NCBI RefSeq assembly: GCF_900250115.1
Contig: NZ_LT984805.1
Coordinates: 186,001 to 250,000, forward strand
DNA length: 64,000 bases
Direction of reading: 5' to 3'
DNA from: Cupriavidus taiwanensis
GTDB lineage: Bacteria; Pseudomonadota; Gammaproteobacteria; Burkholderiales; Burkholderiaceae
Shown in pieces: positions 24,449 through 32,782 of the stretch. The translations under genes were made by a program, and so were the position numbers. Position 1 is the stretch's first letter; each line of letters opens with the position of its first letter. The notes under the pieces are model-generated. The model did not search any database. It was not told the DNA's origin and was given only the letters and a program-made list of their open reading frames with translations.

Positions 24449-25156
24449 TCAGGCCGCGGATTTCTGGATCGAGAAAAAGATGGGGAACACGCCAAACGGA
24501 TTCGTGCCGAGCATGGCCTCCTTGTCGGCCGGCTTGACTTGGTAGCGAAAGGTAATCGCGTACCGCTGCTTGCGCGGCTTGTATCCGTCTTCGGTTGTCG
24601 TCGTGACGAACTCGACCACGACCGTGCTGTCGGGCAGGCTTGCGATGTTGGTGAACCGGGGCTCGCGTGTGAGCGTCGGCGATGCCATCACCTGCCGGAA
24701 CGGCTCATCCTCGTCCACCCATGCCTTGAACTGCTCTTTCGCCGATCCCAGCATCTGTTCTCGCACCGAACGCAGGTTCGCCGCCATGCGCGATGATTCG
24801 ATCTGCGGCGTCAGGATGGGCTCGATGGTGAACCACCGCTGCACAAGATCCTTCAGTGCAGCTTGCACTTGCCGTTCATCCGGGTGGAATGCGTCCAGTT
24901 CGCGCGTGATGGGCTTGCCCGTCGCATCGGCCGACACGCCCACGACCTTCACCACCGACGGCGGCGGCTCCCGGGTCAGAATCGCGACGAGCGCGAGGCA
25001 TGCGGCGCCGGCGGTAGCGAGCTTCCAGTGGTTGCGGTCCACGGTGATGCGCGTGGTCCGATCGAAAACGACTTGCTCCGGACGCTCTTCGCCATACATG
25101 CCCGGCGCGACGGTCAGGGGCTTGGCTTTGTCGGTGGATTTGCGAGAGAAGAGCAT
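24449..25156 (-). CDS. virB8: VirB8-type inner-membrane T4SS protein
   Basis: 235 residues: short cytoplasmic tail, one membrane helix (KLATAGAACLALVAILT, about 45-61), then the NTF2-like periplasmic domain (VQAALKDLVQRWFTIEPILTPQIESSRMAANLRSVREQMLGSAKEQFKAWVDEDEPF ... VVVEFVTTTTEDGYKPRKQRYAITFRYQVKP). VirB8 nucleates assembly of the channel. It is the first gene of the long minus-strand operon and faces virB11 across a ~350-base divergent promoter region. Confidence 0.9.
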   Translation of the reverse strand: MLFSRKSTDKAKPLTVAPGMYGEERPEQVVFDRTTRITVDRNHWKLATAGAACLALVAILTREPPPSVVKVVGVSADATGKPITRELDAFHPDERQVQAALKDLVQRWFTIEPILTPQIESSRMAANLRSVREQMLGSAKEQFKAWVDEDEPFRQVMASPTLTREPRFTNIASLPDSTVVVEFVTTTTEDGYKPRKQRYAITFRYQVKPADKEAMLGTNPFGVFPIFFSIQKSAA

Positions 25157-25510
25157 GTGGCGGCAGGACTTTGGGATGCCGCTAATTGAATCAGCGAATT
25201 GCCCTCTACCTGGCCTCGAAAGCTATGCCATTTTGCAGAGCTTTCCATATTTGTCGCATCGGCCTTCAATGCTAACGAGCGAACGAGCTTCCGATGCCGG
25301 TTCTGCCGATTGCACATGCTGAGCGACAGCATTGGCGCATCCCCCGTCGAATGCTCAGGATTTGACCGCGCCTTTCGCTGATATTGGAGGGAACATGTTC
25401 CTTTTCGCGACGACGGTGCCGCCACACGCTGCAGACTCGATCGAAAGCTCCTGAAAATGGCCTAGCTTTCGGTCCGCAAAGTCAGGCTTTGCCCGCCAAC
25501 AATAGCGGGC
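25157..25510. promoter_or_regulatory. Divergent promoter/operator region of the T4SS operons
   Basis: No gene here. Seen are the conserved block CTTTCGC...GGAACATGTTCC (25372-25401) shared with the FlhC-like control region, an inverted pair CGAAAGCT (25442-25449) / AGCTTTCG (25464-25471), another CGAAAGCT near 25217 with AGAGCTTTCC near 25237, and GCCCGC (25491-25496) / GCGGGC (25505-25510) ending exactly at the virB11 ATG. It must drive both virB8 and virB11 operons. Confidence 0.7.
25390..25401. promoter_or_regulatory. Candidate operator GGAACATGTTCC (copy 2)
   Basis: A perfect 12-bp palindrome. It lies 18 bases from the first base of an upstream CTTTCGC, exactly as in copy 1 (2107/2125). 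About 25 of the 32 bases from CTTTCGC to the following TT are shared between the copies. Location about 110 bases upstream of virB11 and 235 upstream of virB8. Confidence 0.65.
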
Positions 25511-26560
25511 ATGGAATCAGCGTCCGCCAACCACCCTCTTCTGCAGCTCACGCAGCTGGCCGATAGCGCCGTTTCGATGTTCTTCGAATCGCTGGCGCCG
25601 CTGCACGACGTCATCCATGCGGATGATGTCGCAGAAGTCATGATCAACCGCCACAACAGCATCTGGGTCGAGCGGCGCGGCGTCATGACCCGCCTCGATG
25701 TCGTGCTCGACCCCTTCAAGGTCGAAGGGGCAATCCGGTCACTGGCCTCCTCTGTCGAGAAGTCCGCAGTCCGTGGGACATCACAAGGCATCATCAACGC
25801 AGGTCACAAGGGCCTGCGGATTGCGGCGGTGATGCAGCCGACCTCGATCGAGGGTCACGCACTCAGCATTCGTCGCCATCGCGAGAAGAACATGCGGTTG
25901 TCGGATTACGTGAAGGCCGGTGCCTTCTCCTCGCGACACGCGCGCACGGAAGCCGAAACACCCATTTTCACCGGTCGCGTCGAGGACGAAGCGCTCGCCC
26001 AGGCCCTTGGAGAGCTTGTCCGACAACGCAAGAACATCCTGGTCGCAGGCGGTACGTCCTCTGGCAAGACCACGCTTCTCAACGCCATGGTTGGGGAGAT
26101 CCCGCCGGACGAGCGCGTCATCACCATCGAGGACACGACCGAACTCAAGCCCAGCGTGCCGAACGTTGTGCGCCTGCTATCCAACGCCGACAAGGGGGTC
26201 ACCACGCAGCATCTGATTGCGCTCTCCCTGCGCTTCCGGCCCGACCGGATTCTCGTTGGTGAAGTCCGCGGCGGTGAAGCATACGACATGCTCCAGGCCT
26301 TCAACACCGGCCACGACGGTGGCATGGGATCTCTTCACGCACCAAGCCCACGCATGGCTTTGTCCCGTCTCGAAAGCATGGCGCTCCTCGGCATTCCACC
26401 CGGCTCCGGCTGGAAGGTCGAGGACATGCGCCGGCTCATCGCAGACTGCATTCACTACGTGGTGCACATGAAGCGATCGGGCGACATGCGTGTGCTCTCC
26501 GAGATCATTGAGATCAAGGGATTTCGCAACAACGACTACGAATTCCAACGCGTTTTCTAA
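25511..26560 (+). CDS. virB11: VirB11/TrbB-type T4SS ATPase
   Basis: 349 residues. N-terminal domain with VAEVMINRHNSIWVERRG, then the RecA-like motor: Walker A GGTSSGKTTLL (~180-190), Asp box VITIEDTTELK, Walker B LRPDRILVGEVRGGEAYD-like segment (FRPDRILVGEVRGGE) and a His box (GHDGGMGSLHAPSPRMALSRLE). It forms a cytoplasmic hexamer that drives pilus assembly and substrate transfer. It is the first gene of the plus-strand operon. A GC-rich inverted repeat directly abuts its ATG, which could control translation. Confidence 0.95.
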   Translation: MESASANHPLLQLTQLADSAVSMFFESLAPLHDVIHADDVAEVMINRHNSIWVERRGVMTRLDVVLDPFKVEGAIRSLASSVEKSAVRGTSQGIINAGHKGLRIAAVMQPTSIEGHALSIRRHREKNMRLSDYVKAGAFSSRHARTEAETPIFTGRVEDEALAQALGELVRQRKNILVAGGTSSGKTTLLNAMVGEIPPDERVITIEDTTELKPSVPNVVRLLSNADKGVTTQHLIALSLRFRPDRILVGEVRGGEAYDMLQAFNTGHDGGMGSLHAPSPRMALSRLESMALLGIPPGSGWKVEDMRRLIADCIHYVVHMKRSGDMRVLSEIIEIKGFRNNDYEFQRVF

Positions 26561-26578
26561 CCTCAGGAGTCCCTCCGC

Positions 26579-26926
26579 ATGACCCCCCAGTTCTCCCTGC
26601 GCGCCCGCGCCACCGCACGCAAGTACGCGCCTTCCGTCCTGTTGCTCGTCGGCATGATGGCGGTGGCCACCTCCGCCGCCGCCGCGGACGATTCGTTCCT
26701 CGGCAATCTCGGCAACTTCATCTGTGGCATCGCCACCTTCATCAACACCAAGTACCTCTTCGTCATTGGCCTGATCGTCATCGTGCTCGGCGCGTACGCC
26801 TATGCCAATGCGGAGTCGAGCCTGTCCAAGTTCATTTCGGGGGCGTGCGTGGGCGTCGGCCTCGCCGCGGCGGCACCGTCGATCCTCAAGACGCTGAATA
26901 TTGTGGCCGCCTGCACCGGCTTCTGA
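26579..26926 (+). CDS. virB2: VirB2/TrbC-type pilin
   Basis: 115 residues: a long signal sequence (YAPSVLLLVGMMAVATSAAAA) and a small mature pilin with two membrane segments (LGNFICGIATFINTKYLFVIGLIVIVLGAYAYA and CVGVGLAAAAPSILKTLNIVAAC). Size, topology and position between virB11 and virB3 match VirB2/TrbC. It forms the conjugative pilus filament. CAGGAGT precedes the start. Confidence 0.88.
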   Translation: MTPQFSLRARATARKYAPSVLLLVGMMAVATSAAAADDSFLGNLGNFICGIATFINTKYLFVIGLIVIVLGAYAYANAESSLSKFISGACVGVGLAAAAPSILKTLNIVAACTGF

Positions 26927-26927
26927 C

Positions 26928-27257
26928 ATGCGCAAGCACCATGTGAGCATCGGCTTGTCGATGCCGCGCCTGATCGCCGGCGCGGTACGCGGACTGGCCA
27001 TCGCCAACGGCACCATCGTCGCGCTGCTGATCTATGTCACTTACCGCAGTGGCTGGGAGATCCCGGCGGCGATATTCGTCAGCGGTCTTTGCAACCACGC
27101 GCTGCTGGCCTGGCTGACAAGCCGGGATCCATGGTGGAACCAGATTCTCAACATCTACAACATGTACGGCGACCTGTACGAGTCCGTCCCCTGGCACGGG
27201 AAATCTCACTCGGTCTTTCGCCGGCCTTACGGCTTTGACAGCGACCTGCCATGCTGA
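26928..27257 (+). CDS. virB3: VirB3/TrbD-type inner-membrane protein
   Basis: 109 residues from ATG 26928, one base after the virB2 stop. Starts MRKHHVSIGLSMPRLIAGAVRG, typical of VirB3, followed by two membrane segments (LAIANGTIVALLIYVTY; IPAAIFVSGLCNHALLAWL) and a hydrophilic tail (YGDLYESVPWHGKSHSVFRRPYGF). It overlaps virB4 by 7 bases, consistent with coupled translation. VirB3 works with VirB4 in pilin handling. Confidence 0.85.
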   Translation: MRKHHVSIGLSMPRLIAGAVRGLAIANGTIVALLIYVTYRSGWEIPAAIFVSGLCNHALLAWLTSRDPWWNQILNIYNMYGDLYESVPWHGKSHSVFRRPYGFDSDLPC

Positions 27258-29707
27258 AACTGAAACGCCGGCCGCTGGCCGAGATCGTGCCGTGGCTCAC
27301 GTCCATTACGCCGGAACTGATCCTGAACAAGGATGGATCACTTCTGGCGGCCTATGAGTTTCGGGGTGTCGACGCGGATAGCGCCGATGCCAGTGACATT
27401 ACCTCGGCCCGCGACCAGCTCGACCAGGCTTGCCGATCCTTCGACAACCGCATCACCGCCTGGTGGCGGCTGTCCCACCGCCGCACAACCGGCTTCATCG
27501 ACGGCGATTTCAGCAACAGCGCCGACGCACGTCTGAACGCACTGAACCGTGCGCATATGACCACCGGGCGGTACTTCCGGAACACGCACGCCCTCAGCAT
27601 TGCCTACACCCCCGAGTCGGGCATTGCAAAGTTCTTCGAGAAGATTGGCTATCACATGACGGTTGGGGGGCGCTCGGTGTACGGCGCCATCGTTGAGGCG
27701 GCAAAAGACACGGTTCTCTCTCGCAGCGCTTTCGCCTTCGACATGGAGCGGATGCACGCGGATACCCGGCGCTTCGAGGCCATGCTCGATGCATTTACCG
27801 GCGGCATTCCGCGCATCAAGCCGACCCGGCTCACCATGCAGGACAGCTATGCCGCGCTTCACCAGGTCGCCAATCCTAGCGTGCCGCCGCGCCGCATCCG
27901 GTTTCCTGTCACCTTGCTCGACACGCACCTGACGGAATCCGAGGTCACGGTGGGCGCCGAGCGATTGCTATTCGAATCCGCCCACGGCAAGCGTTATGCC
28001 GCGGTTGTTGCGGTGAAGGAATGGATGAGCTTCCAGGAAGCGGCGCTTGACAGCCTGATGCACGTGGATGCCGAGTTGGATATCTGCATCATGTACCGCT
28101 TTCTGGACACCGCGCGCGCCACGGCCTACATCGAGAAGGTGCGCCGCTTCTACAAGATGGCGGCGGTGAACCTGCGCTCCATGATGAAGCAGTACGTCTC
28201 CAAGGAGGAAAGCGAGAACGACGAAGGCCGCGAGGAACTGGCCAAGGAGGCGGGATACGCACTCAAGCGTCTCACCGCCGAGGGGATCCAGCACGGCTTT
28301 GCCAATATCTCGGTGATTGTCTACGCGGATTCCGAAGGTGAATGCGAGGACGCCGTCAGCGAGGTGGTCGGCGCATTGACCAACGCCGGCTTCGGGACGA
28401 TCCGCGAGAAGGCGAACCTGATGCCCGCTTGGAACAGTACCCTGCCTGGCCGCTGGGACAAGCAACGCCGCCTCCAGTTCGTGGAAACGCCGGCCGTGTC
28501 CGACATCGCGCCGGTTCGCTCGGTCCTGGAAGGCCCGTCCTATAACGCGTGGCTAAGCGAGAAGACCGGAGCGGAAGTGCCTCCCCTGACCTGCCTGCCA
28601 ACGCGCCACCGCACAATTCAGCGCGTCGACATGCATCAGCGCGGCGGCAACGGCCATCTGTTCGTCATCGGCCCGATCGGTGCCGGCAAATCGGTGTTCC
28701 TGAATTTCCTGGTGTCGCAAGGCGACAGGCACAAGGCGCGGCGGATTCGCTTCGACAAGGACCGTTCCACACGCATTCCGACGCTGCTGAGCGGAGGTAC
28801 CTTCATTGACGTCACCGGGAAGTTTCAGACCAGCACGCCGGTCAATCCGTTGTCGCTGCTGGCCGACCCGAAGAACTTCACTTACATCACGGAGTGGCTG
28901 ACGCTCTCCCTAGAGGATGACGACTTCACGCTGTCGCCTCAGCAGGTGCAGGATCTCTTTGAGGCCGTCAAGCTGCTGGCTGGCTACCCTCGCGAGCGCT
29001 GGACCCTCAGCTCGCTCTCGACGATGCTGCATGCGGATTTGCGCGGGCGGCTTCAGATCTGGCTCAAGGGTGGTCAGTACGGGCACTTCTTCGATCACGC
29101 CGAAGACGCTTTCTCGGTTAGTGACAACCTGTGTATCGAGATGGGTGAACTGTTCCAGAAGTACGAACGCGCAGCGGTGCTGTTCACCGATTATGCGTTC
29201 TACCGGATCAGTCAGTCGATGGATGGCATCCGCTACACGATCATCGAGGTCGAGGAATGCGGCTTCTTCTTCCAGAACGAGCGATTCTATCGGCGCTACG
29301 AGGATTGGATCACCACCATCCGCAAGCTCAACGGCGCCATCTGGTGCGCGACGCAGTCCCTGCGTCAGATTGCGCGCGTGGCGAACTTCGAGATCCTCAA
29401 GGAAAACATCGCCAACTGGATCTACCTGCCTAACAGCCAGGCTAAGACCAGTCCCGAACTCTACAAGGAGAAATTCGGGCTAACCGATGACCAAGTGCAG
29501 CTGATTTCAGACGCGGTGCCTAACCGCGACTACCTACTGATCACTAACACCCAGACACGAATGCTGCAGACGGCATTCTCCGACGAGATGGTGGCCATGC
29601 TGCGCTCGGACGGGGTCGCACAGTCAATCTGCGACAAGCACTACGCGTCGGGTGAATCCGATTGGCAGGACCGCTATGTGCGCGAAATGCTTGCGCGCGC
29701 AGCATAA
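27251..29707 (+). CDS. virB4: VirB4/TrbE-type T4SS ATPase
   Basis: 818 residues, normal for the family. The N-terminal CagE/TrbE domain (RPLAEIVPWLTSITPELILNKDGSLLAAYEF) precedes the motor with Walker A GPIGAGKSVFLNFL (~474) and a Walker B-like TIIEVEECGFFFQNERF, where the usual hydrophobic-DE is written EVEE. A sensor segment IWCATQSLRQIA and a C-terminal NSQAKTSPELYKEKFGLTDDQVQLI follow. It energises pilus biogenesis and DNA transfer. Confidence 0.95.
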   Translation: MLKLKRRPLAEIVPWLTSITPELILNKDGSLLAAYEFRGVDADSADASDITSARDQLDQACRSFDNRITAWWRLSHRRTTGFIDGDFSNSADARLNALNRAHMTTGRYFRNTHALSIAYTPESGIAKFFEKIGYHMTVGGRSVYGAIVEAAKDTVLSRSAFAFDMERMHADTRRFEAMLDAFTGGIPRIKPTRLTMQDSYAALHQVANPSVPPRRIRFPVTLLDTHLTESEVTVGAERLLFESAHGKRYAAVVAVKEWMSFQEAALDSLMHVDAELDICIMYRFLDTARATAYIEKVRRFYKMAAVNLRSMMKQYVSKEESENDEGREELAKEAGYALKRLTAEGIQHGFANISVIVYADSEGECEDAVSEVVGALTNAGFGTIREKANLMPAWNSTLPGRWDKQRRLQFVETPAVSDIAPVRSVLEGPSYNAWLSEKTGAEVPPLTCLPTRHRTIQRVDMHQRGGNGHLFVIGPIGAGKSVFLNFLVSQGDRHKARRIRFDKDRSTRIPTLLSGGTFIDVTGKFQTSTPVNPLSLLADPKNFTYITEWLTLSLEDDDFTLSPQQVQDLFEAVKLLAGYPRERWTLSSLSTMLHADLRGRLQIWLKGGQYGHFFDHAEDAFSVSDNLCIEMGELFQKYERAAVLFTDYAFYRISQSMDGIRYTIIEVEECGFFFQNERFYRRYEDWITTIRKLNGAIWCATQSLRQIARVANFEILKENIANWIYLPNSQAKTSPELYKEKFGLTDDQVQLISDAVPNRDYLLITNTQTRMLQTAFSDEMVAMLRSDGVAQSICDKHYASGESDWQDRYVREMLARAA

Positions 29708-29722
29708 CTTTGGAGAAACAAC

Positions 29723-30481
29723 GTGAAGAAGTGGATCGCCAACATCGCCATCGCAACCTCGGTCTTCGGGGCTTCGTCTGCCCACGCTGCCCTGCCGGTC
29801 ACCGATTGGGTTGGCCTCGTGCAAACCACCATGACGGCAATGCAGTCGCTGAAAACCGAGGTCTACGAGAATACCAACATCATCTATCAGTACAAGATGA
29901 TGGCCAACCAGCTTCTGCAGGCCACAGGTCTGGATGTGGCCGCCATTACGGAGCAACTGGACTCCATCGCCGATGACATCGGTAAGTACGAGATCTACGG
30001 CACCACGCTCAAGGACCTCTACGGCACGGTTTCGGACAACGCCGACTACCTGAAGAAGATTCATAGCATGGTCGTCGCTTCGGGAAAAACCAAGGAGCAA
30101 TGGTTCGAGGACCAGCGCAATCTGTTTAGGAACGGCGACAAGACTGCCAAGGCCCTGTTCAGCCTGGGCGAGCAAATCTACAAGAATACGCAGTCAGTGG
30201 CGAAGCGCCGGCAAAAGATTCAATCGAGCATTAAGCTCTCGCCGACCGCGCAAGCCGCGGCGCAGACGACCAACCAGATGCTGGACGTGCTCGCCAGCCA
30301 GAACTCGGATCTGCTGCAGCTCATGAGCGTTCGCGCTCAAGCCGACGCGGACAAGGAACAACAGAGCGTCGCGAAGGAATCCCAAAGCGCCGAGGCCATG
30401 CGCGCGATTACGATCGCGCAGGATGAAGAACTCAAGCAGCTGCGCGCCCGCGTGTTCTCCCGCAAGCTGCAAGCTGACTGA
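29723..30481 (+). CDS. virB5: VirB5/TrbJ-type T4SS protein
   Basis: 252 residues with a signal peptide (WIANIAIATSVFGASSAHA), then a fully helical body with heptad character (TDWVGLVQTTMTAMQSLKTEVYENTNIIYQYKMMANQLLQATG; SVAKRRQKIQSSIKLSPTAQAAAQTTNQMLDVLASQNSDLLQLMSVRAQADADKEQQS). This is the TrbJ/VirB5 layout. It is a minor pilus-tip or periplasmic component. A GGAGAAAC lies 9 bases before the start. Confidence 0.85.
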   Translation: MKKWIANIAIATSVFGASSAHAALPVTDWVGLVQTTMTAMQSLKTEVYENTNIIYQYKMMANQLLQATGLDVAAITEQLDSIADDIGKYEIYGTTLKDLYGTVSDNADYLKKIHSMVVASGKTKEQWFEDQRNLFRNGDKTAKALFSLGEQIYKNTQSVAKRRQKIQSSIKLSPTAQAAAQTTNQMLDVLASQNSDLLQLMSVRAQADADKEQQSVAKESQSAEAMRAITIAQDEELKQLRARVFSRKLQAD

Positions 30482-30491
30482 TCCGGTTGCA

Positions 30492-31547
30492 ATGAACGCC
30501 ATGCTGCTGCGCCTACTGGTTCTGCTTGTCACCGCGGTGCTCTTGCACACCGCCCCGGCCTTTGCTCAGTCAACGAGTGCCGAAGCCGGGTCCCCTTCCC
30601 AGTCCGTGGAGTCTGCCCAGACCCCGCCGTCTTTCTCGGGTCCGACGGGCACTGTTGCCGAATCCCTCAAAAGTTGGATTGGGCAGTTCGATTCCTTCCG
30701 CACCGGCCTGATTGGGGGCGCCACCTCACTCAGTCAGAGCATACGATCGGAGACGGACAAGGTGGCATACGGATTGGCGCTCATTACGCTGACGCTTGCC
30801 GCCATCCGGTTCGCCGCCACGAATGATCCAACCAGCGCATGGAACGACATCCTGGAAACCATCATGGTGCTCGGCATTCTCGCCTCGATCTATGTGGGAT
30901 ACAGCCAATTTGCGCCGGGCATCTATGATTGGTTCACGACACTCGCCAACAAGATCGCCGGTACGCGGTCCAGCAATCCGGCGATGACCCTCATCTCGGT
31001 GGGCGCGGGATTCCTGGACTCGTACAACCAGGCGATGGACGCGGCAAGCGGTCTGAGCAAGCTCGGCGTGGCGGTTTCGGGATTGACTCTTCTCTTTACG
31101 TTCGTGGTCTGCGCGGTGGCAGCGCTGATGTACAGCTTCTTCATCGCCTTGGGTGAGATTCAGGCCGCTGTGGGTATCGTGATCGGCCCCCTTGCAGTAG
31201 CCCTGGCGTTCTCCGACTACACACGGCGCTATTTCATGTCGTGGCTCGATTTCATGATCGGCGCTTCGATGTATATCGTCATCTCAACCATCATGGCGCG
31301 ACTCGTTTCAAGCGCTTTCACTTCCACGATCGCTGATCAGACTGGCATTGGCACGAAATCTTTGGCTGGCGCCGCCTATGCCCTTGGTGTTGCCTTGTTC
31401 ATGCTGCTGGTCGCACTCGAGATTCCCAAGATGTCGGGTGCGGTCTTTGGATCGGGGGGTGGTCTTAGCGGTGGCGCCGCGGCTCGCCTGGGTATGAAGG
31501 CAGCTGGCGGCATCGGTGGGTTCCTCGCCAAGAAGGGCAAGAAATGA
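30492..31547 (+). CDS. virB6: VirB6/TrbL-type polytopic membrane protein
   Basis: 351 residues from ATG 30492, the first Met that starts a signal-like sequence (LLRLLVLLVTAVLLHTAPAFA). About six membrane segments follow (AYGLALITLTLAAIRFA; ETIMVLGILASIYVGY; AVSGLTLLFTFVVCAVAALMYSFFIAL; AAVGIVIGPLAVALAF; MIGASMYIVISTIMA; AAYALGVALFMLLVALEI), then a Gly-rich basic tail. VirB6/TrbL forms the inner-membrane channel. It overlaps the next gene by 4 bases. Confidence 0.88.
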   Translation: MNAMLLRLLVLLVTAVLLHTAPAFAQSTSAEAGSPSQSVESAQTPPSFSGPTGTVAESLKSWIGQFDSFRTGLIGGATSLSQSIRSETDKVAYGLALITLTLAAIRFAATNDPTSAWNDILETIMVLGILASIYVGYSQFAPGIYDWFTTLANKIAGTRSSNPAMTLISVGAGFLDSYNQAMDAASGLSKLGVAVSGLTLLFTFVVCAVAALMYSFFIALGEIQAAVGIVIGPLAVALAFSDYTRRYFMSWLDFMIGASMYIVISTIMARLVSSAFTSTIADQTGIGTKSLAGAAYALGVALFMLLVALEIPKMSGAVFGSGGGLSGGAAARLGMKAAGGIGGFLAKKGKK

Positions 31548-32782
31548 CGGTCCATCACCCCTTGCCAGCAGCGGACTTGCTGGCAGCCCACGACAGCCGC
31601 CTCGCGTTGGTTCGGCAATACGCCAACGAAACGAACGAGGCAGACATCAAGAGCAAGTGGCTGAGCGTGTTGGAACGCTGCGCCGCATGGTTCTCCAGCA
31701 TGCCGCTTCGGCCGGCCGAACACGCCGAGCCCGGCGGGGCGTTTCGTGCCACGGTCGAAGCGGCCTACTTCGCCATGCGCCTTTCCGGCGCTCAGAAATT
31801 TGCCGCAGACCAGACGTCGGAACGACGGCGCCAGCTTGAACCTCAGTACCTGTATGCGCTCTTTCTGGCTGCCTGCTGTTCGCGGCTGGACGAGCCCTGT
31901 CGCCACTTCCAGTTCTTTCGGCATCGGGATGGAGCGGAATGGGTTCCTGCCGCACACGGGGCGTTCGGCAGCTGGCTCGGCGCTGACACCTACCAGGTGA
32001 CGCGGCGGGAGGCAGCGTTGCCGATCGAACGGATGCGCACGGCGCTGCTCGCGCGAGAGATCCTCGGGGCCGAACGGTTGGGCGCTTTCGACAGCCACGT
32101 GCTCTCCGAACTGTTCGGCGCCATCAACCCGGATCCACGACCGTCAGGCCTGGAGACGCTACTGCACAAGGTTGTGCGGCAAGCAATCGACACCACAACC
32201 CAGTTTGAGGTGAAGGCTCGCCGTGCCGCCTTTGCCCCGGACGCGACCCCAGCGCCGGCGGCGCAGAGCCTGGCCGCCGATGGGGCCGACGCCCCGACGT
32301 CGCCAGCGAACCTGCCCCAGGCGAACGCGAATACTGCGAAGACAGAAGCAGAGACGCCACCCCAAGCGGCAGGTAGCAGACCGGATTCGCCCGATACGGC
32401 CAACGGCTCGCCGGCGGTCAGCGAGCCGCATGCACGAGTTGAGACGTCTCGCAACGTGGTGCAACTCGACGGAGCGCGTTCGTTGCGCAAGGAGCCGACG
32501 CCCGAGGATCCCTTCAAGGCACTCGCTGGCACCTCGAACCTCATGCGCGAGTTCTTCAAGGCGCTCTCGCAGGACGCGGCCGCTGGAAAGACGAAAGTGA
32601 CGCGTGTTGAGGGAAAGGTTGCTATCAGCAAGCGCTCACTCGGCAACTATGGCATTGCCTCCGACACACTCATTGAGCATCTGCGCAAGTTCAGGCATCT
32701 CTACAAGATCGTTGGCCAGGACATCCTGCTGGTCGACGAAGTAGGAAACCTGATCATGCCTGGCCCGCAATCCGACGCATGA
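31544..32782 (+). CDS. TraI_2/MobH-like protein lacking the metal-binding His residues
   Basis: 412 residues. The N-terminal ~200 residues follow the TraI_2 domain of MobH relaxases in order (LPAADLLAAHDSRLALVRQY ... GGAFRATVEAAYFAMRLSGAQKFAADQTSERRRQLEPQYLYALFLAAC). The family's HHH-x-GGLLxHSLE and HDxGK motifs read AEHAEPGGAFRATVE and SRLDEP, so metal ligands are lost. A disordered Ala/Pro linker (about 230-320) leads to a C-terminal winged-helix-like TraI_2_C segment (VAISKRSLGNYGIASDTLIEHLRKFRHLYKIVGQDILLVDE). It is placed directly before TraD. Likely a structural or accessory relaxosome protein, not an active relaxase (inference). Confidence 0.65.
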   Translation: MTVHHPLPAADLLAAHDSRLALVRQYANETNEADIKSKWLSVLERCAAWFSSMPLRPAEHAEPGGAFRATVEAAYFAMRLSGAQKFAADQTSERRRQLEPQYLYALFLAACCSRLDEPCRHFQFFRHRDGAEWVPAAHGAFGSWLGADTYQVTRREAALPIERMRTALLAREILGAERLGAFDSHVLSELFGAINPDPRPSGLETLLHKVVRQAIDTTTQFEVKARRAAFAPDATPAPAAQSLAADGADAPTSPANLPQANANTAKTEAETPPQAAGSRPDSPDTANGSPAVSEPHARVETSRNVVQLDGARSLRKEPTPEDPFKALAGTSNLMREFFKALSQDAAAGKTKVTRVEGKVAISKRSLGNYGIASDTLIEHLRKFRHLYKIVGQDILLVDEVGNLIMPGPQSDA

